64,000 nucleotides of DNA from Aquimarina brevivitae (lineage in GTDB: Bacteria; Bacteroidota; Bacteroidia; Flavobacteriales; Flavobacteriaceae). Under the pieces are notes generated by a model, which was given only the letters and a program-made list of their open reading frames with translations, ran no database searches and was not told the DNA's origin. Positions 52,554 through 61,600 of this stretch are shown piece after piece; the first letter of the stretch is position 1; every line of letters starts with the position of its first letter. Where the stretch lies: the NCBI RefSeq assembly GCF_004216895.1, contig NZ_SGXE01000004.1:137747-201746 (forward strand), written 5' to 3'. Position numbers and translations under genes: made by a program.

Positions 52554-52580
52554 GTCAGATGACGGGTGACTGAGGTCAGA
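52554..52580 (-). repeat. Heptamer-repeat patch B, right inverted copy flanking the ompH-like gene
   Basis: On the minus strand it reads as heptamers GACCTCA, GTCACCC, GTCATCT. It begins 1 nt after the ompH-like stop and mirrors patch A at 24 of 27 positions. Confidence 0.85.
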
Positions 52581-52597
52581 AGTTAGCAATTAAAATT

Positions 52598-52641
52598 GTC
52601 AGTTCGAGTGTTCCGAATTTCATTCGGAATGTATCGAGAAC
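52598..52641 (+). repeat. REP-like palindromic element, copy 1
   Basis: Conserved outer boxes GTCAGTTCGAG and GTATCGAGAAC enclose a hairpin TTCCGAAT/ATTCGGAA. Copy 2 at 53324 has the same outer boxes but a different, still complementary, stem. Confidence 0.85.
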
Positions 52642-52682
52642 GATTAAAAACAAAAATAATATTGACAGCATATAAACATTTT

Positions 52683-53324
52683 ATGGCATATGTAACTCTA
52701 AGGCTTAACACAGCTACAAAAGTTTTGCTTTTGGCCAGCATAGGAATACTGCTTACCTCCTCCTGCACTACCCAAACCTTTGATAGCACAGAAGCCATGT
52801 GGGAGTACCTGAACGATCCCGAAAACGAATACCTCCATCAAAAAACAATTAATGGAGTAGACTTTTCTCTGGTATACAAACCCACCGACCTTTTAGTCCA
52901 TCAGGAGCTTGGAGCCGATAAAAGTCAAGTTAAAGTTGATAGCCTAAGAGCTAAGTACAGCAAATATTTGTATTTCAATCTATCAATGTCCAAGAACAAC
53001 CAGGAACTATTGAGCAATGTAGCGGCAGATAAACAGCGATTTGGCGCTATGGTTAACCAATTAGCCTTTAGTATGGATCAAAAAGTGCATCTGTACACCG
53101 CTCAAAAAGATACCATCCCTATGGCAGACTTTATATATCCCAGGATGTATGGTATGAGTGGAGCAACCACGATTTTGATCGTATATCCCAGAAAGAATGA
53201 AGTAACAAATAGTGAGTTTATGACACTTAGTATAGAGGACCTTGGTTTTTATACCGGAGAGGTAAAATTTAAGATCCCTGCAAAAATATTTAGTAACGAA
53301 CCAAAATTGAATTTTAACAAATAG
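52683..53324 (+). CDS. Hypothetical lipoprotein
   Basis: 213 residues from ATG 52683. The open frame continues upstream to 52596 through the REP-like element, but only the inner ATG gives a good lipoprotein signal (TKVLLLASIGILLTSSC). The mature protein begins TTQTFDSTEAMWEYLNDPEN and has no family I recognise. It lies between two direct copies of a REP-like repeat; the stop codon is formed within the edge of the second copy. Placement between the OmpH-like chaperone and the RHS genes suggests an accessory envelope protein. Confidence 0.72.
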   Translation: MAYVTLRLNTATKVLLLASIGILLTSSCTTQTFDSTEAMWEYLNDPENEYLHQKTINGVDFSLVYKPTDLLVHQELGADKSQVKVDSLRAKYSKYLYFNLSMSKNNQELLSNVAADKQRFGAMVNQLAFSMDQKVHLYTAQKDTIPMADFIYPRMYGMSGATTILIVYPRKNEVTNSEFMTLSIEDLGFYTGEVKFKIPAKIFSNEPKLNFNK

Positions 53325-53368
53325 TCAGTTCGAGTATCCTGAAACAAGTTTCAGGATGTATCGAGAAC
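53324..53368 (+). repeat. REP-like palindromic element, copy 2
   Basis: Same outer boxes as copy 1 (GTCAGTTCGAG, GTATCGAGAAC), but the stem is ATCCTGAAAC/GTTTCAGGAT. The arms differ from copy 1 yet remain complementary, so the fold is conserved rather than the sequence. Confidence 0.85.
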
Positions 53369-53423
53369 CACTAAGAAATAGCGCTTAGTACCTAATGAAA
53401 CGAAAATCCAATATATCCAATAA

Positions 53424-53570
53424 TACATCAGACTCCGGACATCGGTCATCAAGCATCTGTCAACAGTCACCAGACCTCAGACCCCCGTCATCAAACATCT
53501 GTCAACAGTCACCAGACCTCAGACCCCCGTCATCAGACACCGGTCATCAGTCATCCGTCTCCGGTCACCC
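53424..53570 (+). repeat. Heptamer array, main block (21 units)
   Basis: 147 nt divide exactly into 21 heptamers of the type GTCAYCN or GACNYCN (for example GTCATCA, GTCACCA, GACCTCA, GTCATCC). Within it is a 42-nt direct repeat of six heptamers (53445-53486 and 53487-53528, one mismatch) and the start of a third copy. The block lies in the open frame upstream of the RHS-type protein. Confidence 0.9.
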
Positions 53571-53589
53571 AACAAAACAAAAAATAAGT

Positions 53590-56500
53590 ATGAGGAACAC
53601 TAACTTTTTTAATAGCACTATGAAAGGCATATCCTATCTCAAAAAATTAATAACAGCCATCACCGGCCATCAGTCATACATCACCGGTCACCGGTCACCT
53701 GACTCCCGTCATGTCACCCTGAGATGTCACACTGAGCTTGTCGAAGTGCAGTCGAAGGGCCGGTCATCCGTTAATGGTCATCAGTCATTGGTCACCCGAC
53801 CTAAAACTTCTCATAGAGCAATTGCAATGTTCTTTGTGTTGACCTTTTTAAATACGTTAGTCCCCTATAATCAGCTATGGGCAAATAACAATGGGCCTAA
53901 CGCACCAGAAGCAGCCGCTTTTGAACCCGTAGATGCTACGGATATGGTCAATTTAAGTACAGGTGATTTAACATACACCATGCCTTTAGTTAATATTCCT
54001 GGAAGTAATGGCGGCTATCCATTAGCACTTGCCTATCACGCAGGTATTTCAACAGATCAGGAATCCTCTTGGGTGGGACTCGGTTGGTCTTTAAATCCAG
54101 GTGCTATTAACAGAAGTGTTAATCGCTTGCCAGACGACTGGAAAGAAGTCAATACCTTTGATTATTACTGGAATGAAGGAGAAACTTACAGACAACATAC
54201 AATAAACGTTACAATTCCTCTTAAAGGAGTTACGATAGGTTTGGGTGCCTCTTGGGGTAATTTGCGAGGCTTTGGAGGTTCTATATCTGCTGGTGTAGGA
54301 AATATAAACGTTACAATAGGTACTGACGGTGTTGGTATCAGTTATGGAAAAGGTCCATTTAGCATCGGTACTAACTTAAACCCAATGGAAGACTCTTTCT
54401 CCTTAAATGCTGGCCTAAGATCTAACATTAATGGATTTAATAGTTCAATAGGTTTAAGTTACAATAATAAATCTGGTTTAGCAGGCTATGGAAATCTTAG
54501 CTATTCAGGTAGTAAAGGTGGATTAAACTATTATGGAAGTGTAGGTTTGACAACTCAAGGCACATTTTCTTATTCATTAGGCGCTAGTATTTCAACTAAA
54601 ATAGGAAATTCTAAATATTCAATTGGTTCAGGTTTTAAATCTTTCACTTCGTCAGTAAAGAATGATGATCTAACAATTGATCAAAGTGGATATACTATCC
54701 CATTAATTGTGGCTAGCTATACATATGAAAAGGTTAGAGTTTATCTCGACGAATCCAAAAATCAGGTTTCCACAGGAAGTCTTTATAAGCCTTCAGCTAA
54801 TCTCGATAATCTAATATCTTCTTATTGCCAAAACTATGCAGAATTACAAGCTTGGAATGATGTTGAAAATTATTGTCGTTTAACTCCTTGCACAGAACAG
54901 GACAGACAAGATTTGTATCCAGTTTATGTAACAAGTAATTATAACCGTTGTATTGAAAATCCGGAAGAAAACGGGTTTGAATATTATAGAAAACTAGATA
55001 ATTTTGAGGATAATGTCAATCATATAACTGCAACAGAATATGACAATTATGCTGTCACAGGGCAAGGCATTTATGGGAATATGACTCCACACCTTATGGG
55101 TAATTCTAATCTTGCCCCTTATGATTCTTCAGATATTATTGAATCTGAATTGAGGTATTATAGCTTGAACGATCAAGTTAACAGGTTTCAAAAAACAGAA
55201 TTTGCATTTAGATCATCAATCAATCACCGGGCACAAATCAATCCGGTAATATTTAGTGATAATTTAAATCCAAATTCGTTGGAAAATTTTATTGTCAACC
55301 CCTCAGAAATTGTAAGTGGAGATGAAAAATCAGGAAAATCTATCCAATATTATACATTTGATGAAGTCGAAGCTAATCCCAATTTAAGGATGCCAGATGG
55401 ATTTACTAAACCTGAAAGTGTACAAAGCACCTCTATTGCAGGTTTTGTAGTTACCTCAACCGATGGTATATCGTATCATTATATGCTCCCTGTATATAAC
55501 CACTTAACTAAAGTAAGGAACAACCATAATAAAGACAACCCTCGTAGCAAGTACAGTGAATCCACTAAACCAGCATATGCTACACACTGGTTGCTAACAG
55601 GAGTTACTGGTCCGGATTATTTTGATTATAACAGCAATCAAAAGGTAGATCAAGGAGATTATGGATATTGGGTCAACTTTGATTATGGAAAATGGTCAGA
55701 TGGTATGGTTTGGCGCAATCCTGCGGATTTAAGTATAGAACACGATAACTCTTCTTACTCCTACATGTGGGGTATCAAAGATGTTTATTATTTGGACAAG
55801 GTTAATACTAATACACACACCGCTTTGTTTATTAAGGACTTAAAACTAGATGCTAAAGGGATTCCGGTAACCTATATCGATAAAAATGCAGGGTATGATA
55901 GTACAATGCCAGTACAAAAACAGTTATTACTGGATCAAATAGTATTATTAAAAAATGAAGATGCTGCCACTGTGTCTAAACAAAATCAACAAACTTTAGC
56001 TGCAGAAAGTTCTTTTACATTCTACGATCCTATCTCGAATAAGAATCACATACTTAATCTTAATCAACAAGACAATATTTTAGACAATTATGATCAAAAC
56101 ATAAATCAAAATCTTATTGACAATGCAATTAGCGTAATAGATATGGACTATGACTATAGCTTGGCCCCTAATTCACCTAACACCGATGCTAATGGGAAAC
56201 TAGCATTAAAAAAAATATATACTCATGGTGAAGGAGGAGCTGATATTGTGCCGCCATATGAATTTGTGTATGATAATAACCCGCAATGGAGTCACGATAT
56301 TCACAACGTTTGGGGATACAATCAAGATAATCCAGCTGCCTGGAGTTTAAGTAGCATAAAATTACCTCTAGGCTCAAGCATAAATATACAATATGAAACC
56401 GATGAATACGAATCTTTGAGTGCCACGGACGACTCTGGAGATTGGTTAGATATACGACCCTATTTTTATAGTTCTAGCGCGAATAATCTCTATGTTAAAG

Positions 56501-58563
56501 CTTATATAGGTAGTTATAATTTTCAGGTGGGAGATGTTGTTAAAATGACCTATACCCTTGATAGGGTTAGATGTGGGCAAAGCTACATAAGTACCGTCTG
56601 CAACGATGGTGAATGTGCCTATATAGAAGATGCTAATTTTATTGGTTTAGCTACGGTTACCAATGTAAAAACAAACACTGATGGTACGAGAGAAGCCTCT
56701 TTTGATGCAGACATTTCGCAAGGCTATACCTTTGATTCATACTACCAACAACCCCCAAGTTCTTGTTCAAATTATGAAAGGGAAGCCGCATCATTCAGAT
56801 CCTTTAACTCAAAAACTTCTGCTGGTATTAGAGTTAGTGAAATAGCTTTAACAGACAATATTAATACCTGGAAAACCACCTATACCTATCAAAAAGGAGA
56901 CATTCCTTATGAACCAGTATACGATATGCAAGTAAGAGATCAATTCTTTTTAGCTAGCCCAATTGTTATGTATCCTGAAGTTACTGTTACTAAAATGAAC
57001 GCTAAGGATGAAGTACAAATGACGTCTATCTACAAGTATTATACCCATAGAGATGAAGGATGTATTGAGGATAACGGATGTACTCGGATTAACAAAAATA
57101 AAAATGTACAAAATTTTGAAAACAGATTAAATTACAACTCGATATATGCAGTTCATACTGATATTGATGATTTTCAGTCCTATGCAGGTTTATTAAAGTC
57201 AGTCGTACATAAATCTTCAAAGGGTAAAAGGACATATGAAGAATTAAATACCTATAAAACCTTAGATAAAAACTCTGGTTTTGTTCCCTCTGAATCCTTT
57301 CAACTTTATAAATCAATTAGCAGCAATAATAACAGTACAAAAAATGCTGATTTATGGTCTACAACCGTGAATCACTATCCTGTCGTTTTAGAGAAAAAAG
57401 AGGTAAAGGCTGGCTCTAGCATAACTACAGAATTATTCGAAGATCTAGATCCGTATACAGGCACTGCACTTACGCAATACGTTACAGTTAATCAAAACCC
57501 TACCCTAAAAAGCACTGTAGTGCCGGCTAGGGAAAAATATCCAACTATGGGCAGTAAAAAAGTAAATCCGCAAAACGCAAATATGTTAGATCAAACAGTT
57601 GCTTCTTATTCCTATATCGAAAATGAGCAAACTGGCACTTATGATCTTTTAGCGACTAGCATACAAACCTGGTATGATCAATGGATTTATAGGGATTACA
57701 AGGGTAATGAGACTAATGCTCCTAACAGTGTGTGGAGAAAACATAAAAATTATAGTTGGATTGGCTCTGGTACAGGATTAAATAGTGATGGTACTATAGC
57801 TGATCCTGTAGGTGCTACATCTTTTAACTGGTGGTATAATCAGGAACCTCCTACTAATAGTGGTTGGTTAAAAACAAATACTATTAAAAGATACAATAAG
57901 TACTCTGCTATTTTAGAGTCTGAAGATAAAAATGGGGATTACGTCGCTACAAAGTATAATTATGACAACTCCAAAGTTATTGCCACAAGTAATACAGAAT
58001 ATAAGAATTTCTATTATGCCAGTTTTGAAGATTATGATTACCAAAATGATGGATTATCAGGCGAAATGAATCAAGCAATCGGTAGAACAGGTATCCAATC
58101 TCATACAGGAAAAAATAGTTTTTCATTTAGTGGAAGTTGGAATGCATTAAAAACAAATGATTATGAAACAGGTAAATATAAAATTTCATTTTGGTCTTAT
58201 GGCTCTGCGGAGTTTACAGTAAATAATAATAACCCTGACGAAACCATTAAAGCAGGTAACTGGAAGCTAAATAATTTCTATCTGGATTTGACTTCAGGCC
58301 AAAACGTAACAATTTCTGGTACCGGATACATTGATGATTTTAGAATGCATCCGGCCGTAAAATCAGGTATAAAGTGTTTTGTTTATGATGATAAAGATCA
58401 TCTAACGGAAATTATCAATAATTCAGGTTTTGCCACAAGGTACTTTTATAACGCTGTAGGTCAATTAACAGAAGTATGGCAAGAGGTGGGTAATAGACCA
58501 GGTTTAACAGGTGGTTTCAAAAAAATCAATGAACACAGGTTAAACTATGCCAACGGTAATTAA
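53590..58563 (+). CDS. Giant secreted YD/RHS-type protein, first half of a two-gene pair
   Basis: About 1657 residues. A hydrophobic segment (IAMFFVLTFLNTLVPYNQLW, then ANNNGPNAPEAAAFEP) is the usual export signal of Bacteroidota RHS-like proteins. The conserved domain begins DATDMVNLSTGDLTYTMPLV and LGWSLNPGAINRSV. A long beta-rich body follows, and the C-terminus has YD-repeat motifs (TRYFYNAVGQLTEVWQE). The start is uncertain. The frame is open from 53395, with ATGs at 53395, 53590, 53620 and 53827; I use 53590, which follows the main heptamer block. Two further repeat patches are nevertheless translated between this start and the export signal. No terminator separates it from the next gene 41 nt away. 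Confidence 0.75.
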   Translation: MRNTNFFNSTMKGISYLKKLITAITGHQSYITGHRSPDSRHVTLRCHTELVEVQSKGRSSVNGHQSLVTRPKTSHRAIAMFFVLTFLNTLVPYNQLWANNNGPNAPEAAAFEPVDATDMVNLSTGDLTYTMPLVNIPGSNGGYPLALAYHAGISTDQESSWVGLGWSLNPGAINRSVNRLPDDWKEVNTFDYYWNEGETYRQHTINVTIPLKGVTIGLGASWGNLRGFGGSISAGVGNINVTIGTDGVGISYGKGPFSIGTNLNPMEDSFSLNAGLRSNINGFNSSIGLSYNNKSGLAGYGNLSYSGSKGGLNYYGSVGLTTQGTFSYSLGASISTKIGNSKYSIGSGFKSFTSSVKNDDLTIDQSGYTIPLIVASYTYEKVRVYLDESKNQVSTGSLYKPSANLDNLISSYCQNYAELQAWNDVENYCRLTPCTEQDRQDLYPVYVTSNYNRCIENPEENGFEYYRKLDNFEDNVNHITATEYDNYAVTGQGIYGNMTPHLMGNSNLAPYDSSDIIESELRYYSLNDQVNRFQKTEFAFRSSINHRAQINPVIFSDNLNPNSLENFIVNPSEIVSGDEKSGKSIQYYTFDEVEANPNLRMPDGFTKPESVQSTSIAGFVVTSTDGISYHYMLPVYNHLTKVRNNHNKDNPRSKYSESTKPAYATHWLLTGVTGPDYFDYNSNQKVDQGDYGYWVNFDYGKWSDGMVWRNPADLSIEHDNSSYSYMWGIKDVYYLDKVNTNTHTALFIKDLKLDAKGIPVTYIDKNAGYDSTMPVQKQLLLDQIVLLKNEDAATVSKQNQQTLAAESSFTFYDPISNKNHILNLNQQDNILDNYDQNINQNLIDNAISVIDMDYDYSLAPNSPNTDANGKLALKKIYTHGEGGADIVPPYEFVYDNNPQWSHDIHNVWGYNQDNPAAWSLSSIKLPLGSSINIQYETDEYESLSATDDSGDWLDIRPYFYSSSANNLYVKAYIGSYNFQVGDVVKMTYTLDRVRCGQSYISTVCNDGECAYIEDANFIGLATVTNVKTNTDGTREASFDADISQGYTFDSYYQQPPSSCSNYEREAASFRSFNSKTSAGIRVSEIALTDNINTWKTTYTYQKGDIPYEPVYDMQVRDQFFLASPIVMYPEVTVTKMNAKDEVQMTSIYKYYTHRDEGCIEDNGCTRINKNKNVQNFENRLNYNSIYAVHTDIDDFQSYAGLLKSVVHKSSKGKRTYEELNTYKTLDKNSGFVPSESFQLYKSISSNNNSTKNADLWSTTVNHYPVVLEKKEVKAGSSITTELFEDLDPYTGTALTQYVTVNQNPTLKSTVVPAREKYPTMGSKKVNPQNANMLDQTVASYSYIENEQTGTYDLLATSIQTWYDQWIYRDYKGNETNAPNSVWRKHKNYSWIGSGTGLNSDGTIADPVGATSFNWWYNQEPPTNSGWLKTNTIKRYNKYSAILESEDKNGDYVATKYNYDNSKVIATSNTEYKNFYYASFEDYDYQNDGLSGEMNQAIGRTGIQSHTGKNSFSFSGSWNALKTNDYETGKYKISFWSYGSAEFTVNNNNPDETIKAGNWKLNNFYLDLTSGQNVTISGTGYIDDFRMHPAVKSGIKCFVYDDKDHLTEIINNSGFATRYFYNAVGQLTEVWQEVGNRPGLTGGFKKINEHRLNYANGN
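53656..53714 (+). repeat. Heptamer-repeat block 2 inside the coding frame
   Basis: Units GCCATCA, GTCATAC, ATCACCG, GTCACCG, GTCACCT, GACTCCC, GTCATGT in register from 53666, encoding TGHQSYITGHRSPDSRHV-like sequence between the start and the export signal. Confidence 0.85.
53725..53760 (+). repeat. Dispersed palindromic repeat inside the coding frame
   Basis: The segment containing CACTGAGCTTGTCGAAGTG is a common bacterial intergenic palindrome. Here it is translated as HTELVEVQSKG, a peptide often seen where such repeats are read as protein. Confidence 0.75.
53763..53804 (+). repeat. Heptamer-repeat block 3 inside the coding frame
   Basis: Six heptamers in register: GTCATCC, GTTAATG, GTCATCA, GTCATTG, GTCACCC, GACCTAA, ending about 20 nt before the export-signal ATG candidate at 53827. 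Confidence 0.85.
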
Positions 58564-58604
58564 AAAACTTAGCACTTCTAATTTATCTTAAACAATATTA
58601 AGAA

Positions 58605-61600
58605 ATGAAAAAAATAATCATATCCATATTCCTATCACTGATAAGTATAATTAGCTATGCGCAATCAGATATGGAACTAACTGGCAATATTCAGGAAACT
58701 GTTGTTGCTTCTTCTTCAATACGAATAACTAATGCCACTATTTTACCTGGAGCACATCTATATATTGATCGCAATTTAACCTGTGATATAGTGAGCAACG
58801 ATCAGAATTATTCGTACAGCCGTACTTATGATATTACTGGTAAGTTAGTAGGAGAAGGTGTTTCTTATTTCGATGTTATGGGAAAAAACATCCAAACTCA
58901 ATCCAGGGATATATTAACTAATAAAGTTTGGGTTAATGAAATCTTTTATGACGAAGGTGGAAGACCTGCAGTTTCCACCATGCCAGTGCCGGATAGTAAT
59001 AGTGATTGTTTATTATATAGAACAAACTTTACACGTAATGAAAATGGTAACTCATATAGTATTAATGATTATAATACTGATCTCGACGCATTAGCAAAAG
59101 TTGATCCCAATTCTGATCTGGGTAAGTATTACGGACCAAATCATCCAGATCCCTACCATGATATAGTGGAATATCCGATGACTCGCACCGTATATGACCC
59201 CAACAAACTTAACCAACCCCTAAAATCGATTGGGGGCAACAAAAATGCAGAAGATGAGTGGATCAATGGATACGCACATGAGCTGCCAGCCGCGCAGGAA
59301 ATGTATTACCTTTTTGGCAAAAACTACTGGAATAAAGATGGGTCTAACCAACTTAAGTTAAATGTTAAAAAAACTGTTGTACAAGATGCAGACGGTAAAG
59401 AATCTGTAGTATATACAGATCACAATGGCCAGGTTTTAGCTACTGCCCTAAGCGGTAGAGTAAACGGAGAGCATCAAAACGAAATGGAAGTTGTGTATTC
59501 CTTTAACGAAAGTGGATATCTGGACATTCATCTACCTGAAGGGTATACAGGGTTAGACATAGAGCTAATTAACGCTAATGATGCCATTATAACCGACCTC
59601 AGAACAAATAAATCGGTGCAAAGAAGAAACATGCAAGGAGGTAATGTCTATAGAATATCAAAAGGGAGTCCTGTAACCGACTTATACCTTGATCAGAACG
59701 GTACAATCAAGACACTTACCGGTCCTTTAGAAGATTACATGAATGCAGGTAATGATAAATATGTAGTCTTTAATGATGAATCATTCTCTGATCACGCATT
59801 TCTATATTCATCAGGCATACCAACAGCGTATTCTCAATCCACAATTACGGTTGATAATTATAACAATTTATATGTTAATTGGCTTTGGACTGGTAACAAT
59901 GCTTCAACCTATTTAAAACTTGGCCCTAGCCATACCATTCCTACTAGTGCAATAACGATTGATAATTTAGAGCTGGGATATTTTACCACCACGGATTATT
60001 CCACCGGTGTGACTACTACAACACCCTATCGTTTAAAGATAGTAAACAATCAAATGATTGTATATTCATCTACTGGTCAAACCCCTTCATATCAAAACTT
60101 TAAGTTAGAATATGGCAACCGAGTTCTATCTTCTTCCGATCCTGGTCCCGCTTTTGTACGTTATAAAGTAAATTATCACACCTGGTCCTTAAATTACTAT
60201 GACAAAGCTGGCAAACTTACCAAAACCATACCACCTATTGGTGTTTCTGATAATATATCTCAAATTACGGGCCTACAGCAACACAGTCAGGAAACCACTT
60301 ATAATTACAATATTAAAGGACAGTTGTTGAGCTCTACCAGTGTAGATGAAGGTACATCGAACTTTAAATACAGAAGTGATGATCTGATTCGTTTTTCGCA
60401 AAATACGCTACAGGCATCCCAAAACCGATTTTCATACACAGATTACGGACCATTAGATAGACCAATAGAAAGTGGAGAGTGTAGCGGAAGTTTTACCACA
60501 CTAAACCCAGATGGTACTTTTACAAAAACTAATTGTACAGATCAAACATTTACAACATATGATTATAGTGATCCTCAATTAGCAACAGAACTTACGGCTG
60601 CGGGTATCGATAGCAATCTTTATCAGCAAACTTTTGTAATGGGCGCGGTATCTAAAACATCGAATAATAATACTACAACCTGGTACAGCTATGATTATGA
60701 TGGCAAAGTTTTATGGATCGTTCAGAAAATAGACGGTCTGGGTATTAAAACCATAGATTACACCTATGATTTATATAATAACGTAACCAATGTAGTATAT
60801 CAAAAAAATCAACCCTCTGAATACTATGAGCACCGCTATACCTATGATGAAATACATCGACTGATCAAGGCTGAGACTAAATCAGGTTCATCCAGCTATG
60901 TAGAACATGCTCAATACAATTATAACGAAGAAGGTCAATTAACACGGCTTAATCTAGCCAATAACCTACAAGGTATTGACTATGTCTACAATTATCAGGG
61001 ATTATTAAAATCTATAAATCACCCAAGCTTAAATGAAAATTTTGATCCGGGTGGTGATGCAGATGATGTTTTTGGACTCTCTCTGGACTATTACAATGGT
61101 GATTACAAAAGAGATAATAGTATTTTTAAGGTCACAAATGGAGTTGATTCCTACACCGGTAATATTAAGGCTATGACCTATAACACTGCTAATTTTATCG
61201 ATCAGGATACAAAAGACACCTATTACTTTGGTTACAACCATAGAAATTGGCTTTCCTGGTCGGCAAAAGTATCATCTTCCTATTGGACAACTACAATGGG
61301 TTATTTGGATGAGAGCCAAATTCCTACTGGCGACTATAATACCAGTGGCATCACCTATGACCGTAATGGAAATATCCAGACGCTCAATCGTAATAAACAA
61401 ACGGAAAATGGGGCTAACGCCATGGACCAATTGCGTTATGTATATGATACTGCTAAGCCTAATCAATTAAAACAAGTAATTGATAGCGCCGGCGATATAC
61501 CAGGTGTAGATGACATAAGTACTCAGCCTGCTAACAATTATATATATAATGAGATTGGTCAATTGACAAGGAATAATGACGAAAATATTAGCTATATTTA

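Noticed and set aside
53424..53570. Possible CRISPR array because of the 42-nt direct repeats
   Set aside because: The repeats are contiguous and themselves made of 7-nt units; there are no unique spacers, no leader and no cas genes.
51972..53804. Insertion sequence or transposon as source of the repeats
   Set aside because: No transposase or recognisable fragment of one lies in the window; the elements are short and non-coding or read through by other genes.
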